From the NCBI RefSeq assembly GCF_001718415.1, contig NZ_CP013377.1, positions 1,736,001 to 1,800,000 on the forward strand: a DNA stretch of 64,000 nt, written 5' to 3'. Source of the stretch: Burkholderia pseudomultivorans. Its GTDB lineage: Bacteria; Pseudomonadota; Gammaproteobacteria; Burkholderiales; Burkholderiaceae. This document shows positions 17,609 to 27,019 of this stretch, piece after piece. The first letter of the stretch is position 1. Each line of letters starts with the position of its first letter. Both the position numbers and the translations under genes were made by a program. The notes under the pieces were generated by a model. That model did not search any database. It saw only the letters and a list, made by a program, of their open reading frames with translations, and was not told the DNA's origin.

Positions 17609-18049
17609 ATGAACCGCTACCCGTCAATCGCGTACGCGCTGCTTGCAGCGCTAGCCTGTACAACCGCCCACGCGCAGAACCTCGTCGACGACACGCCGGT
17701 GCGCGCCCCGTCCCTCTCCGCCGCGCCGATCGTGCCGGCAGTGCCGCCGCCCCAGCGCTCCGCGCAGCCGCCGGCGCCCGGCATCCCCGGCATCCCCGGC
17801 ATCGCATCGCCCGCATCGTCCGCGGATGCATCGCTCGATGCGGCAACCGACACGCGCGTCGCCGCTGATCCCGACTTGCGCGCGCGCCAGAAACTGCGCC
17901 GCCCGTTGTCGCTGATCCGGCCGCAGCGCATCGACGACCTCGCGCGCACCCGGCAAAACGCCACCGGCAACGTCTGGCGCAGCGACGCGCTCTATGCGTC
18001 GCCCTACGCGACGTCGGCCGATCCGCGTTCGCCGGATGCCGCCCGGTAA
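17609..18049 (+). CDS. Small exported protein of unknown function
   Basis: A 146-residue protein starting MNRYPSIAYALLAALACTTAHA, a good signal peptide with likely cleavage after AHA. The mature part is proline- and alanine-rich, contains a short PGIPGIPGI repeat, and ends with a more conserved-looking basic segment (ARQKLRRPLSLIRPQRIDDLARTRQN). I do not recognise a family. It is divergent from the Wza gene, which suggests a link to polysaccharide export. A GTG twelve bases upstream is an alternative start. No strong ribosome binding site is visible, so there is some chance the frame is not translated. Confidence 0.55.
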   Translation: MNRYPSIAYALLAALACTTAHAQNLVDDTPVRAPSLSAAPIVPAVPPPQRSAQPPAPGIPGIPGIASPASSADASLDAATDTRVAADPDLRARQKLRRPLSLIRPQRIDDLARTRQNATGNVWRSDALYASPYATSADPRSPDAAR

Positions 18050-18164
18050 TACCGCCGGGCCGCGTCGCGAAAGACGATGACAAATTGGACACCGTGCGCC
18101 CCGGGCGGATTGTGAGCGACCTCACCTAACGCACATTTCGCCGGGGAATCGCCCGGCCGCCCCG

Positions 18165-20009
18165 TTACGACCCGTGCACGGACACGTTGTCGAACGCCCG
18201 CCGCGCGCCGTCCGATAACGGTCCGCCGGCGATCCGGCGCCGCGCGTCACCCGCATCGCCGCCGACCGCGCCGATACACAGCTCGATCACCGACTCCGAA
18301 CCTGCCGTGCCGAACAACGCATGATCGAGATGGGCTATCGTATGCAGGCGCACGTGGCGCGAGCGGCGGAATGCGCGCCCGACGGCGCCGAAGTGACGAC
18401 CGACATCGTCGATGCCGGGATCGAGCGCCCCGTACACGAGCAGCGTCCATACATTGCGCTGCGCGAGATGTCGCATCAGGCCGCGCGGCGTGTCGAGCGG
18501 CGGCGTCCAGCCCAGGCGTGCGGCGATTTCCATCGCCGGCACGCGCAAGCGTGCGAAGCACTGGCTTGCCAGCGCGCGCACGATCGGGCGCAGGTCGCGC
18601 CGCTCGGTGAACAGCCGCTTCCATCTGCGCCAGTCGCGCCCCGACACGAGATAGCCGCGCACCGAATTGTTCCGCTGCTTCTGCACCTCGGCGAGCGTCA
18701 CGCCCGTCGGCCAGATGAACCGCGCGAGGTTGATCGCGATCACGCCGGTCAGCGCGGTGCTGCGGGTCGCCGCATGCAGCGCCGCATAGGCCCCCGAACA
18801 GATGCCGGCCGAGATCACGTTGCGGTAGCCTTGCGACTGCAGCCAGTCCGCCGCGGCGGCGACGTCGTCGATCGCACGATCGGAATACAGGACCCCTGAT
18901 TGATCGTCGGGTGCGCACGGCCCGCTGTCGCCGACGCCGTCGATGTCGAAGCGCAGCGTCGTGATGCCGACCCGCGCCATCGCACGCGCGAGTCGCACGC
19001 CGAACTGGCCTTCGCCGTTGCGCGGATTCGCGGACGTATTGACGATCAGCACGACCGGGCCGTCCGATTGCGGCGCAGCCGCCACGGCGGGTGCGCACAG
19101 CACGCCGACCAGCCGGTCGCGCCCCACCGCGACGATACGCTCGGTCATGCCGTTCAGCGCGAGCGTGGGCGCCGCGCGGTCGTCCCACGGTGCGGGTGCT
19201 GCCGGTGGTGCGGGAAGCGCCGACACCTGCTCGCCGATCCAGCGCACCATCGCTTCGATCGCCGCGCGCGGCAGGCGCGAACGCGTGCAGTCCAGCATCG
19301 TCGTCGGCCAGTCGGAGAACGCCTGGAACGCGACAGTCACGCCACGCGAATGCAGCGCCGCGCGCAACGCGGGGCCGTCCCCTTGCGCGGGCTCGATCAG
19401 CAGCATCCGGTCCGGAACGAATGCCGCGTCGCGCACGACGTTGCACAGATCGATCGCCTTCAGCGCATCGACGAAGTCGGCGGGAAAGCGATGTCCGAGC
19501 ACGTTCAGGCACGGCTCTTCGCGCTGCGCGTCGCGGATCGCCGGCGGCGCCGTGTCGACCCACTGCCGGTGCACGACCGACAGTTCGCGCAGATACGCCC
19601 GCCCGCGCACGACCGGCGCCAGCGCGACGATCGCGTCGATGCGCGACCCGCCATCGACGCCGGCCTCGGCCGCGGCGAGCGTCGCGAACAGCACGCCGGC
19701 GCGAATCCCGACCAGCGTCAGCGACCTGATGCCGTCCCGCGCACGCAGCAGCTCGATCGCGCGACGCACGCTGGCGACACAGGCGTCGAACCGCCCCGCG
19801 TCGAGTTCGTCGCCGGCCGAATCGCCGGAACCGGGATAGTTGAAACGCAGCGTCGTGATGCCCTTGCCCGCGAGCTGCTCCGCGAGCGCACGCGTCAGCT
19901 TGTGCGTCCAGATGGCCTCGTGGCCCAGCGACTCGCAGATGATCACGGCATGCTCCGCATGCCCTTCATGGAGCCAGCCCATACAGCCGTCAAACGCTAT
20001 CGGCTTCAC
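18165..20009 (-). CDS. Tandem alpha/beta hydrolase-fold protein
   Basis: A 614-residue protein with two alpha/beta hydrolase domains, about residues 1-270 and 290-580. Both show the FNYPGSGDS / FDIDGVGDSG loop typical of the exosortase-associated and serine aminopeptidase-like hydrolases found in exopolysaccharide loci. At the nucleophile elbow, domain 1 has GIRAG, with Arg103 in place of Ser, and domain 2 has GICSG, with Cys404. The C-terminal domain keeps a candidate acid (GALDPGIDD) and His (HLDHALF). So domain 1 is probably inactive and domain 2 may be a cysteine-based acyl hydrolase or transferase. Its strand and position behind the wza operon suggest a role in polysaccharide modification, which is inference. 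Confidence 0.75.
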   Translation of the reverse strand: MKPIAFDGCMGWLHEGHAEHAVIICESLGHEAIWTHKLTRALAEQLAGKGITTLRFNYPGSGDSAGDELDAGRFDACVASVRRAIELLRARDGIRSLTLVGIRAGVLFATLAAAEAGVDGGSRIDAIVALAPVVRGRAYLRELSVVHRQWVDTAPPAIRDAQREEPCLNVLGHRFPADFVDALKAIDLCNVVRDAAFVPDRMLLIEPAQGDGPALRAALHSRGVTVAFQAFSDWPTTMLDCTRSRLPRAAIEAMVRWIGEQVSALPAPPAAPAPWDDRAAPTLALNGMTERIVAVGRDRLVGVLCAPAVAAAPQSDGPVVLIVNTSANPRNGEGQFGVRLARAMARVGITTLRFDIDGVGDSGPCAPDDQSGVLYSDRAIDDVAAAADWLQSQGYRNVISAGICSGAYAALHAATRSTALTGVIAINLARFIWPTGVTLAEVQKQRNNSVRGYLVSGRDWRRWKRLFTERRDLRPIVRALASQCFARLRVPAMEIAARLGWTPPLDTPRGLMRHLAQRNVWTLLVYGALDPGIDDVGRHFGAVGRAFRRSRHVRLHTIAHLDHALFGTAGSESVIELCIGAVGGDAGDARRRIAGGPLSDGARRAFDNVSVHGS

Positions 20010-20870
20010 TCGGTACTCCTCGGATAAGTCTTGTTATCGAATACCGGCAAATCGCTCCGGCTGGTCCGACCGAAGTCCGGGCCGCACGCGCCGATAGCGC
20101 GCCCTCCCGCGGATCTGCCGGCGCACTGCCGGTCGCCTGCGCGGCGCTGCCGGCGCAGACGCGCATCGACACGGATATCGCACGGCCCGTGTTGTCGTTT
20201 GCATTCGTGCGGCACGAATGCTGCCGCCGAACGCTTGTGCATGCCGGTGTCGTCTGGCCGCTCCGCCGGTGCTCCCGTGCAGTTCGTGCGCTGCACCGGG
20301 CCGGCGGTGTCGGACGCTCGCGCATGCGACCGGACGAATACCGATGGCCGATTAGACCATTCATGCTGCTTGCGCTTCGGTGCGCCAGATGACAGACGGA
20401 TTCGATCGCGCGGCGACGCAACGCGTCGTGTGCGCGAGCAATTTTTTGCGACGCGCGGCACGCTTCGTCGTCGGCCGCGACATCGCCGCGAGGCCGCGCG
20501 ACCGGTAGTTCTTGCCGCGCCGCGCACGCCGAACACGCACGATTGACCGCTTTTTCCACACGGCCCGACCGTCGTTTCACAAAGATCGCAGGAATCGGTA
20601 GAAACACTGATGCTGTAGTCAGACTACATTCATACCATTGGTCGCTGCAGAGAATTGCTACATCCGATTCGACAACGCCGGGCGGCCCGTGCACCGCGCC
20701 CGCCGATGCGTGTCGGGCCCAACCGGCCGCAACGATTCTCCGCACGGCCTGGCATGCCGACGCCGCAGACACCCCGCATTGCCAGCCTGGTGCGTCCGGT
20801 GCGAATCCACTGGACGCGCGCAGCGCCAGACTTCATCCGAACAACCGGCAACACGATCATGGAGAGCAAC
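20010..20870. other. Non-coding spacer between divergent hydrolase and GH3 genes
   Basis: About 860 bp with no supported gene; frames up to 260 codons on both strands have shadow-like, arginine-rich translations. The part 20540-20660 is less GC-rich and holds an inverted repeat TGTAGT-CAG-ACTACA at 20614-20628, a possible operator for the GH3 gene. I saw no clear promoter hexamers. Confidence 0.45.
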
Positions 20871-23072
20871 ATGCGGGACACACTCTGGCCGGCCGCCGTG
20901 CTGGCAGCGACCCTCTGCGCCAATGTCCATGCGGGCACGGCCGATTTCACGCCATCCACCGACAGCATCGATGCGTTCGCGTCGGCCGCCGCGCAGCGGC
21001 GCGCCGATCTGCTCGTGCGCAAGATGACGCTCGACGAGAAGCTGCAGTTCATTCATTCGAAATACGAAATGTCGAGCGTGCCGGGCGGCGGCGCCGGCTA
21101 TATCCAGGGCGTGCCGAGGCTCGGCATTCCCGACCTGAACATGGTCGATTCGGCGACCGGCTCCGGCAGCACGTCGCAACCCAGCACGACCTTTCCGGCG
21201 ACGATCGCGGTCGCCGCGAGCTGGGACCGGCGCCTGTCGTACGACTACGGCAAGCAGGTCGCGATCCAGTTGCGCGCGCAAGGATTCGGGATGGGGCTCG
21301 GCGGCGGCACCAACCTCGCGCGCGAGCCGCGCGGCGGCCGGCTGTTCGAGTATCTCGGCGAGGATCCGCTGCTCGCCGGCGACCTGCTCGCCGAGCGCAC
21401 GCTGGCCACGCAGCGTCAGAAGGTCATCGCGACCATCAAGCACTACGCGGGCAACGAGCAGGAGCACGGCCGGATGGGCGGCAACTCGCAGATCGACGAG
21501 CGCACGCTGCGCGAGCTGTACCTGCTGCCGTTCGAGATCGCCGCGAAGCGCGGGCAGCCCGGCAGCGTGATGTGCAGCTACAACCGGCTGAACGGCGACT
21601 ATGCGTGCGAGAACACGCACCTGCTCAACGACGTGCTGAAGAACGAATGGGGGTTCCAGGGCCAGGTGCAGTCCGACTGGGGCGCAACGCACAGCACGGC
21701 CGCCGCGATCAACGCCGGGCTCGACGAGGAAGAGGACGTCGGGCCGACCGTGTACCTGACGCCGGCCGCCGTCAAGCAGGCGATCGCGAACGGCTCGGTG
21801 TCGACCGCGCGCCTCGACGACATGGTGCGGCGCAAGCTGGCGGTGATGATTCGCGTCGGCGTGATGGACGATCCGGCCCGCGGCGGCGGCACGATCGATT
21901 TCGCGGCGGCGAACCGCTTCGCACAGTCCGTCGCCGAACAGTCGATCGTGCTGCTGAAGAACGACGGCAACCAGTTGCCGCTCGCCGCGTCGGCGCTGTC
22001 GCGCATCGCGGTGATCGGCGGCCACGCGGACGCGGCCGTGATGTCCGGCGGCGGCTCCGGCAATACGCGCGACCCGGTCACCGGATCGTTCGCCGGCTGC
22101 GGCGGCCTGACGTTCGGCTCGTCGACCGGCTGCAGCTGGTGGCGCAATCCGTGGCTGAAGGTCGACGTGCCGATCGTCGCGGCGATCCGTGCGCTCGCGC
22201 CGGCCGCGCAGGTCACGTTCGCGGGCAACAGCGACCAGCAGTCGCCGTTTCGCGCATACACGCAGCAGGAGATCGACCAGGCGGCGGCGCTCGCCGGCCG
22301 CTCGGACGTCGCGATCGTCGTGGTCGCGCAGCCGGCCGGCGAGGATTTCGGCGATCTGCAAAGCCTGAGCCTCGCGAACCCGTCGAACCAGGATGCGCTG
22401 GTCGAAGCGGTCGCGCGCGCGAATCCGCATACGATCGTCGTCGTGCAGAGCGGCAATCCGGTGCTGATGCCGTGGAAGGACCAGGTGTCCGCGATCGTCG
22501 AGGCGTGGTATCCGGGCGAAGGCGGCGGCAAGGCGATCGCGAACGTGCTGTTCGGCGCGGTCAATCCGTCCGGCAGGCTGCCCGTGACCTTTCCGGCCCG
22601 CGACCAGGACACGCCGACCTGGGGTGCGAACGGCACGTTCGACAACGATCCCGTCTATGCGGAAAAGCTCGACATGGGCTATCGCTGGTACGACGCGCGC
22701 AACATCAAGCCGATGTTCGAATTCGGCTACGGGCTGTCGTATACGCATTTCGCGTATTCGGGGCTGTCGGTGTCGCGGCAGGGGGACGGCTCGCTGAGCG
22801 TGTCGTTTACCGTGCGCAACGACGGCCGCGTCGCCGGCACGGACACGCCGCAGGTCTATCTCGGCGTGCCGTATAAAGACGAACCGCCCAAGCGGCTGGT
22901 TGGCTGGGAGAAGATCCGGCTCAATCCGGGCGACGCGCGGCACGTTCGCCTGACCGTGTCGCCGCGGATGCAGAGCGTCTGGGATACGTCGCGCAACGGC
23001 TGGCGCTATGTGCCGGGCGCCACGGTATATGTCGGCGCGTCGTCGCGCGATATCCGCCTGCAGGGACGCTGA
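20871..23072 (+). CDS. Secreted GH3 beta-glucosidase
   Basis: A 733-residue glycoside hydrolase family 3 enzyme. It has a signal peptide (MRDTLWPAAVLAATLCANVHA), the (alpha/beta)8 barrel with KHYAGNEQEHGR, the nucleophile Asp269 in VQSDWGA, the alpha/beta sandwich (SIVLLKNDGNQLPL) and a C-terminal fibronectin III-like domain (FEFGYGLSYTHF then the beta-rich end). The ATG at 20871 is chosen over the ATG at 20859 because GGAGAG lies five bases before it and the shorter form has a cleaner signal peptide. It should release glucose or similar sugars from beta-linked oligosaccharides in the periplasm or outside the cell, possibly trimming the nearby exopolysaccharide. Confidence 0.88.
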   Translation: MRDTLWPAAVLAATLCANVHAGTADFTPSTDSIDAFASAAAQRRADLLVRKMTLDEKLQFIHSKYEMSSVPGGGAGYIQGVPRLGIPDLNMVDSATGSGSTSQPSTTFPATIAVAASWDRRLSYDYGKQVAIQLRAQGFGMGLGGGTNLAREPRGGRLFEYLGEDPLLAGDLLAERTLATQRQKVIATIKHYAGNEQEHGRMGGNSQIDERTLRELYLLPFEIAAKRGQPGSVMCSYNRLNGDYACENTHLLNDVLKNEWGFQGQVQSDWGATHSTAAAINAGLDEEEDVGPTVYLTPAAVKQAIANGSVSTARLDDMVRRKLAVMIRVGVMDDPARGGGTIDFAAANRFAQSVAEQSIVLLKNDGNQLPLAASALSRIAVIGGHADAAVMSGGGSGNTRDPVTGSFAGCGGLTFGSSTGCSWWRNPWLKVDVPIVAAIRALAPAAQVTFAGNSDQQSPFRAYTQQEIDQAAALAGRSDVAIVVVAQPAGEDFGDLQSLSLANPSNQDALVEAVARANPHTIVVVQSGNPVLMPWKDQVSAIVEAWYPGEGGGKAIANVLFGAVNPSGRLPVTFPARDQDTPTWGANGTFDNDPVYAEKLDMGYRWYDARNIKPMFEFGYGLSYTHFAYSGLSVSRQGDGSLSVSFTVRNDGRVAGTDTPQVYLGVPYKDEPPKRLVGWEKIRLNPGDARHVRLTVSPRMQSVWDTSRNGWRYVPGATVYVGASSRDIRLQGR

Positions 23073-23092
23073 GCGAGCGGGTCGATGAAGCG

Positions 23093-23121
23093 GCGCGGGC
23101 GGGTCGCGACCGCCTGCGCCG
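23093..23121. terminator. GC hairpin between convergent genes
   Basis: An 11-bp stem (one G-T pair on the plus-strand RNA) with a 7-base loop lies in the 87-bp gap between the GH3 and phospholipase D-type genes, which converge here. A T-run is absent, so it is a candidate terminator only. Confidence 0.4.
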
Positions 23122-23159
23122 CGCAGACAGCGGCGTCGCGCCGTTCCGCCAGCCGCCGC

Positions 23160-24710
23160 TCACAGTTGCGATTCGATCGGAAACAGCCCGAGAAACCACA
23201 CCTCCATCCGGCGCGGCACCGACACCTCCGGTTCGTGGTCGAACTCGGTGACCGTCCCGTCCGCATCGGTCTGCACCCACTTGAGCCGCTGCGCGCCCGC
23301 CGCATCGGTGCCCAGCTCGACGCGCCACGCAATCTGGTCGAGCCGCGACTCGACATCCGTCGCCACCTCGGATGCGATCGCCGGGCTCTCGCAGTAGACG
23401 CCGATCTCCGTATTGAGATTCAGCGAGCGCGGATCGAGGTTCATCGAGCCGATGAAGACGCTCTCGCGGTCGAACACATAGGTCTTCGCATGCAGCGATG
23501 CGCGCGACGACCCGATCAGGACCTGCTTCGAGATGCTCCTGTCGCCGGACGGCCGTCGTTCGTAGAGCCGCACGCCGGCCTCGACCAGGTCGCGCCGATA
23601 GCGCCGGTACCCGGCATGCACGGCGGCCACGTCGGTCGACGCAAGCGAATTGGTCAGCACCGTCACGCGCACGCCGCGCGCCGTCATTGCGCGCAGGCGC
23701 TCGATGAAGTCCTTCCCGGGGACGAAATACGGCGACACGATCAGCAGCTCGTGCTGCGGCTGCAGCGCAAGCGCACGCAGCTTCGGCAGCAGATGCCCGT
23801 CGCTGTCCTTCGGCTTGTGCGCGATCTTCGCCGGATCGTCGTACAGCACGGTCGCATGCCCCCACGACAACTCCGTCCCCTCTCCGTGGATGATCTGATC
23901 GAGCCTTTGGCGGGCCTTGAGGACGTAAGGATTGTCCTCCATCGCCCTCAGGTAGTCGCGCAGCCGTTCGCGCTCCTCGTCCAGGCCTTCCGACGTCGCC
24001 TCGTGCCCGACCAGCGCATCCACCGGATACGCGTACGGGGAATTCCAGAACGTATCGAATTCGTCGGAGATGTCGTTGACGACCGGCCCGTGCACCACGA
24101 CGTCCAGATCGCCGAAGTCGAGCATCGACGAGGCGCCGAAGTACTCGTCGCCGATGTTGCGGCCGCCGATGATCGCCGCCTGATTGTCCGCGACCATCGC
24201 CTTGTTGTGCATGCGCCGATTGATGCGCGCGAACTCGAATACGGCGCCGAGCTTCTTGAAGTGCCGCGTCGCGACCGGATTGAACAGCCGGATCCCGATG
24301 TTCGGATGAGCGCTGATCTCGAGCAGCTTGCGATCGTCCGCGTTCGTGCCGAGATCGTCGAGCAGGACGCGCACGCGCACGCCGCGGTCTGCCGCGCGGA
24401 TGATCGCATCGGCCAGCTGATGCCCGGTCAGGTCGTCGTGCCAGATGTAGTACTGCAGGTCGAGCGAACGGTCCGCGCGATCCGCAAGCAGCACGCGCGC
24501 GTCCAGCGCATCGACCGGATCGCGCAGCACGTGGAACGCATCCTCGCCCGGATGCGCCTGTGCCTGCTGCCGGAACGCGACGCCCAGCCGCGTGTTCGCC
24601 GTGTCGGTAAACGCATGTGTCGGCGTGCGGCCGGCCTGCGGCGGCAGGCTGGCACACGCGACCAGCGCCAGCAGCGAAAGAATCGCACTCCACGAACGCA
24701 GCGTCGCCAT
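23160..24710 (-). CDS. Phospholipase D-like lipoprotein (cardiolipin synthase C type)
   Basis: A 516-residue protein with a lipobox LVAC (Cys19) after a short signal sequence and two HKD motifs: MHNKAMVADNQAAIIGGRN and LHAKTYVFDRESVFIGSMN. It resembles the ClsC/YmdC group, which transfers phosphatidyl groups between phospholipids. The ATG at 24710 is used because upstream codons have no signal-like features. It would act at the periplasmic side of the envelope. A lipase or nuclease function is possible, because HKD motifs do not fix the substrate. It stands alone, convergent with the GH3 gene. Confidence 0.85.
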   Translation of the reverse strand: MATLRSWSAILSLLALVACASLPPQAGRTPTHAFTDTANTRLGVAFRQQAQAHPGEDAFHVLRDPVDALDARVLLADRADRSLDLQYYIWHDDLTGHQLADAIIRAADRGVRVRVLLDDLGTNADDRKLLEISAHPNIGIRLFNPVATRHFKKLGAVFEFARINRRMHNKAMVADNQAAIIGGRNIGDEYFGASSMLDFGDLDVVVHGPVVNDISDEFDTFWNSPYAYPVDALVGHEATSEGLDEERERLRDYLRAMEDNPYVLKARQRLDQIIHGEGTELSWGHATVLYDDPAKIAHKPKDSDGHLLPKLRALALQPQHELLIVSPYFVPGKDFIERLRAMTARGVRVTVLTNSLASTDVAAVHAGYRRYRRDLVEAGVRLYERRPSGDRSISKQVLIGSSRASLHAKTYVFDRESVFIGSMNLDPRSLNLNTEIGVYCESPAIASEVATDVESRLDQIAWRVELGTDAAGAQRLKWVQTDADGTVTEFDHEPEVSVPRRMEVWFLGLFPIESQL

Positions 24711-24908
24711 GATTGCCGCTCCCCTGTCGGGCAAAGTCTGTTTGTTCTGGTTGCCGCCGGATCGCCGCGCCGGTCGGCTGTCCGTCGGGTTCGACCGGTA
24801 TGCAGGCCGATCGCGCCGCGTCAAAGCATACTTCGATTGATGTCGGCGCGGCGAGCGCTCGGTGTTTTCCCGAGGGCGTCCGGTTCAGCGATACGCAATG
24901 CCGGCCCC

Positions 24909-25325
24909 CTAGTCCGTCGGTTGCCACAGCTTCTTGTCGTTCAGGCAGCGGGCAATCGGAACGAGGCGTGTATGGCTGATCTTGCTGACGTGACTGTATT
25001 CGACGGATTCGAACACCATGCACGCGCATGTCAGATAGTCCTCGTTATGGACACCGGAATACACTTCCGATCGCGTCGTATTCGGATACATGTCCGACTG
25101 CCGAATGACGGGCCAGCGCCCCGCATTCCGGTCGATCCTCCAGTTCTGCTCGCCGTCCCGAAACACGACCTCGTTCTCCCTCACGCCGCCCGACGACAGA
25201 TCCAGCCAGCCGCATCGATCGCCCGACGCGTGAGCGGCGGCCGGGCCCGTCAATACGAGCGCCGCACACGATACGGCACACCATTGCCGGATACGAAGAA
25301 CGAACCGCCATCGGCTATCGTGCAT
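24909..25325 (-). CDS. Small exported protein, probable DUF4087 type
   Basis: A 138-residue protein with a hydrophobic signal segment (WCAVSCAALVLTGPAAAHA) and a mature part starting SGDRCGWLDLSSGG. The RCGW-L opening followed by a short W-containing strand resembles DUF4087 proteins. A pair of cysteines (TCACMVF) and a later Cys suggest disulfides in the periplasm. The ATG at 25325 follows GAGGTG with good spacing; a GTG two codons upstream is an alternative. It lies 11 bp after the preceding minus-strand gene, so the two are co-transcribed. Function unknown. Confidence 0.65.
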   Translation of the reverse strand: MHDSRWRFVLRIRQWCAVSCAALVLTGPAAAHASGDRCGWLDLSSGGVRENEVVFRDGEQNWRIDRNAGRWPVIRQSDMYPNTTRSEVYSGVHNEDYLTCACMVFESVEYSHVSKISHTRLVPIARCLNDKKLWQPTD

Positions 25326-25336
25326 CGCCACCTCGA

Positions 25337-26131
25337 TCAGGATTTCGGAGCGAACTTCCAGCCGCGCCCGCTGTATTCCAGCGATACGTACCGGTCCCGC
25401 CCGTTGGATTGGTCATAACCGCCGAAGAACATCAGGTTGCCGAGCCGGCGATACGGACCATACTCGGCTGCGTCACGAACCTTGTGGCCGTGCAGCGTCA
25501 TGTCGATGGCGTTGGCCCAGTCCTCGAAACCCGACGCAACCCGAATCGAATATCTGACGTCCGTCCGGTACGAACCGGTGAGATCCTTGTATACGCTCCC
25601 GTTGATCTGCGACCGGTCCGACGAGTCGCCGACAAAGAAATCGGCCTCGAGCGAAGTAAAGCCGTCGTACACATAGCGGCCGAAGCACAGCGCCTTCGAC
25701 GTCCCGCCGGCCTGGGCGCGCACATACGGTTTCGCCCGCGGAGCAAGGTCGTAGATGCGCCTTTCATGCGGATAGAACTGTACCGGCCCGGCATTCGGAT
25801 TCGGCACGACCTTGCGGGTGACGAAGCCGATGTCGGCCAGCGCCTCCAGCAGCGCCAGCGTATATTTGGTCTGCGTGTACACCGGCGCGTCGAAATCGTA
25901 AGTGACCGGCCAGCGGCGATATTCGTCGCACACTTCGCCGCTCGTGTAGCGCAGCGCATCCTGGCGCGCGAACGCCTCGGCCTCGGACGCCGAAGGCGGG
26001 CTCGGAAACGCCTGCGCCCGAACTTCCGAAAGCAGGCCCGGGAATCGGGACCAGCCGAAATAGGCGGCAAGCACCAACGTAATGAGCAGAACGGCCAGCA
26101 GATGTCTTTTTTTGAATTGCCTCGTCGCCAT
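25337..26131 (-). CDS. Membrane-anchored protein of unknown function
   Basis: A 264-residue protein with a single N-terminal membrane segment (LLAVLLITLVLAAYFGW) and a ~230-residue periplasmic part containing a CDEYRRWPVTYDFDAPVYTQ region and aromatic-rich strands. I do not recognise a family. ATG at 26131 is preferred over the GTG one codon upstream. The gene overlaps nothing and is followed after 11 bp by the small exported protein, making a two-gene envelope operon. Nothing shows its function. Confidence 0.6.
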   Translation of the reverse strand: MATRQFKKRHLLAVLLITLVLAAYFGWSRFPGLLSEVRAQAFPSPPSASEAEAFARQDALRYTSGEVCDEYRRWPVTYDFDAPVYTQTKYTLALLEALADIGFVTRKVVPNPNAGPVQFYPHERRIYDLAPRAKPYVRAQAGGTSKALCFGRYVYDGFTSLEADFFVGDSSDRSQINGSVYKDLTGSYRTDVRYSIRVASGFEDWANAIDMTLHGHKVRDAAEYGPYRRLGNLMFFGGYDQSNGRDRYVSLEYSGRGWKFAPKS

Positions 26132-26383
26132 CACGATGACTCACTCGCTGCGATTTTCGAAAGGATTCGTTGGATATCGGCATGCGCCGTCGCATCCCGT
26201 CATTCCGGCGCATCGGCGATTCTACTCAATTCGCTGCCGGGTCGATTGTCCGGACACCGTTTCGGGCGCGTTGCAAGGCGCGTACGCGCACCGCTGTAAA
26301 ATCCCGTCGTTTGAGCGGGCGCGGTTCATTCGTCGCCACCGCATTGCCCGATTGATTTCGTTATCGTCTTTACCGCCCGGACC

Positions 26384-26971
26384 ATGACCTATTCGCTTGC
26401 CGCCCCCTGTATCCGGGAACTCGAAATCCGCAAGAGCCGCTTCATCGCACATGCGATCCCCGTCGAACACCGCGACGCCGCCATGCTGGAACTGCAGCGC
26501 TTGCGCGACGCGCATCCGACGGCCACGCACGTGTGCTGGGCGCTGCTCGCGGGCGGGCAATCGGGCATGTCGGACGACGGCGAGCCGTCCGGCACCGCGG
26601 GCCGGCCGATCCTCGAAGTGCTGCGCCACCACGATCTCGACGGCGTCCTCGGCGCGGTCGTGCGCTACTACGGCGGCGTCAAGCTCGGCGCAGGCGGCCT
26701 GGTGCGCGCCTATACGGACGCGATCGCGTCGGCGCTGCTCGATGCCGAGCGCGTCGAGCGCATCCGGCACACGCGATTCGCGATCGAGATCGGCTACCCC
26801 GACGAGGCGCGCGTGCGCCGCTGGATCGAACAGGCCGGTTACGAACTGGTGGACAGCGCATACGGGATGACGGTGAAGCTCGTGATCAAGCTGCCCGAGA
26901 CCGCCCAAAGCGACGCGAAATCGGCGCTGTTCGACCTGACCCAGGGGCGCTCGGGTTTCCCGGACCTGTAA
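26384..26971 (+). CDS. YigZ / IMPACT family protein
   Basis: A 195-residue protein with the UPF0029 (IMPACT) N-terminal domain and its signature GAVVRYYGGVKLGAGGLVRA at about 101-120, followed by the DUF1949 ferredoxin-like C-terminal domain. The length matches E. coli YigZ (~205). The family is linked to translation control in eukaryotes; the bacterial role is not firmly known. The ATG at 26384 starts the usual conserved region (S-x-x-x-F-I-A motif: KSRFIAHAIPV). It is convergent with ppk2. Confidence 0.88.
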   Translation: MTYSLAAPCIRELEIRKSRFIAHAIPVEHRDAAMLELQRLRDAHPTATHVCWALLAGGQSGMSDDGEPSGTAGRPILEVLRHHDLDGVLGAVVRYYGGVKLGAGGLVRAYTDAIASALLDAERVERIRHTRFAIEIGYPDEARVRRWIEQAGYELVDSAYGMTVKLVIKLPETAQSDAKSALFDLTQGRSGFPDL

Positions 26972-26978
26972 CGACGGC

Positions 26979-27010
26979 CACGGTCGCGCGCCGATGCAGA
27001 CGCGACCGTG
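26979..27010. terminator. Inverted repeat between yigZ-like gene and ppk2
   Basis: A perfect 10-bp inverted repeat (CACGGTCGCG and CGCGACCGTG) with a 12-base loop fills most of the 48-bp gap between convergent genes. It is a likely bidirectional terminator, though without a T-run. Confidence 0.5.
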
Positions 27011-27019
27011 CGCCGACGC

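Noticed and set aside
19990..20772. Open frame of 260 codons on the minus strand in the hydrolase-GH3 spacer
   Set aside because: It overlaps the hydrolase start and has no recognisable family; a plus-strand frame of 171 codons covers much of the same bases.
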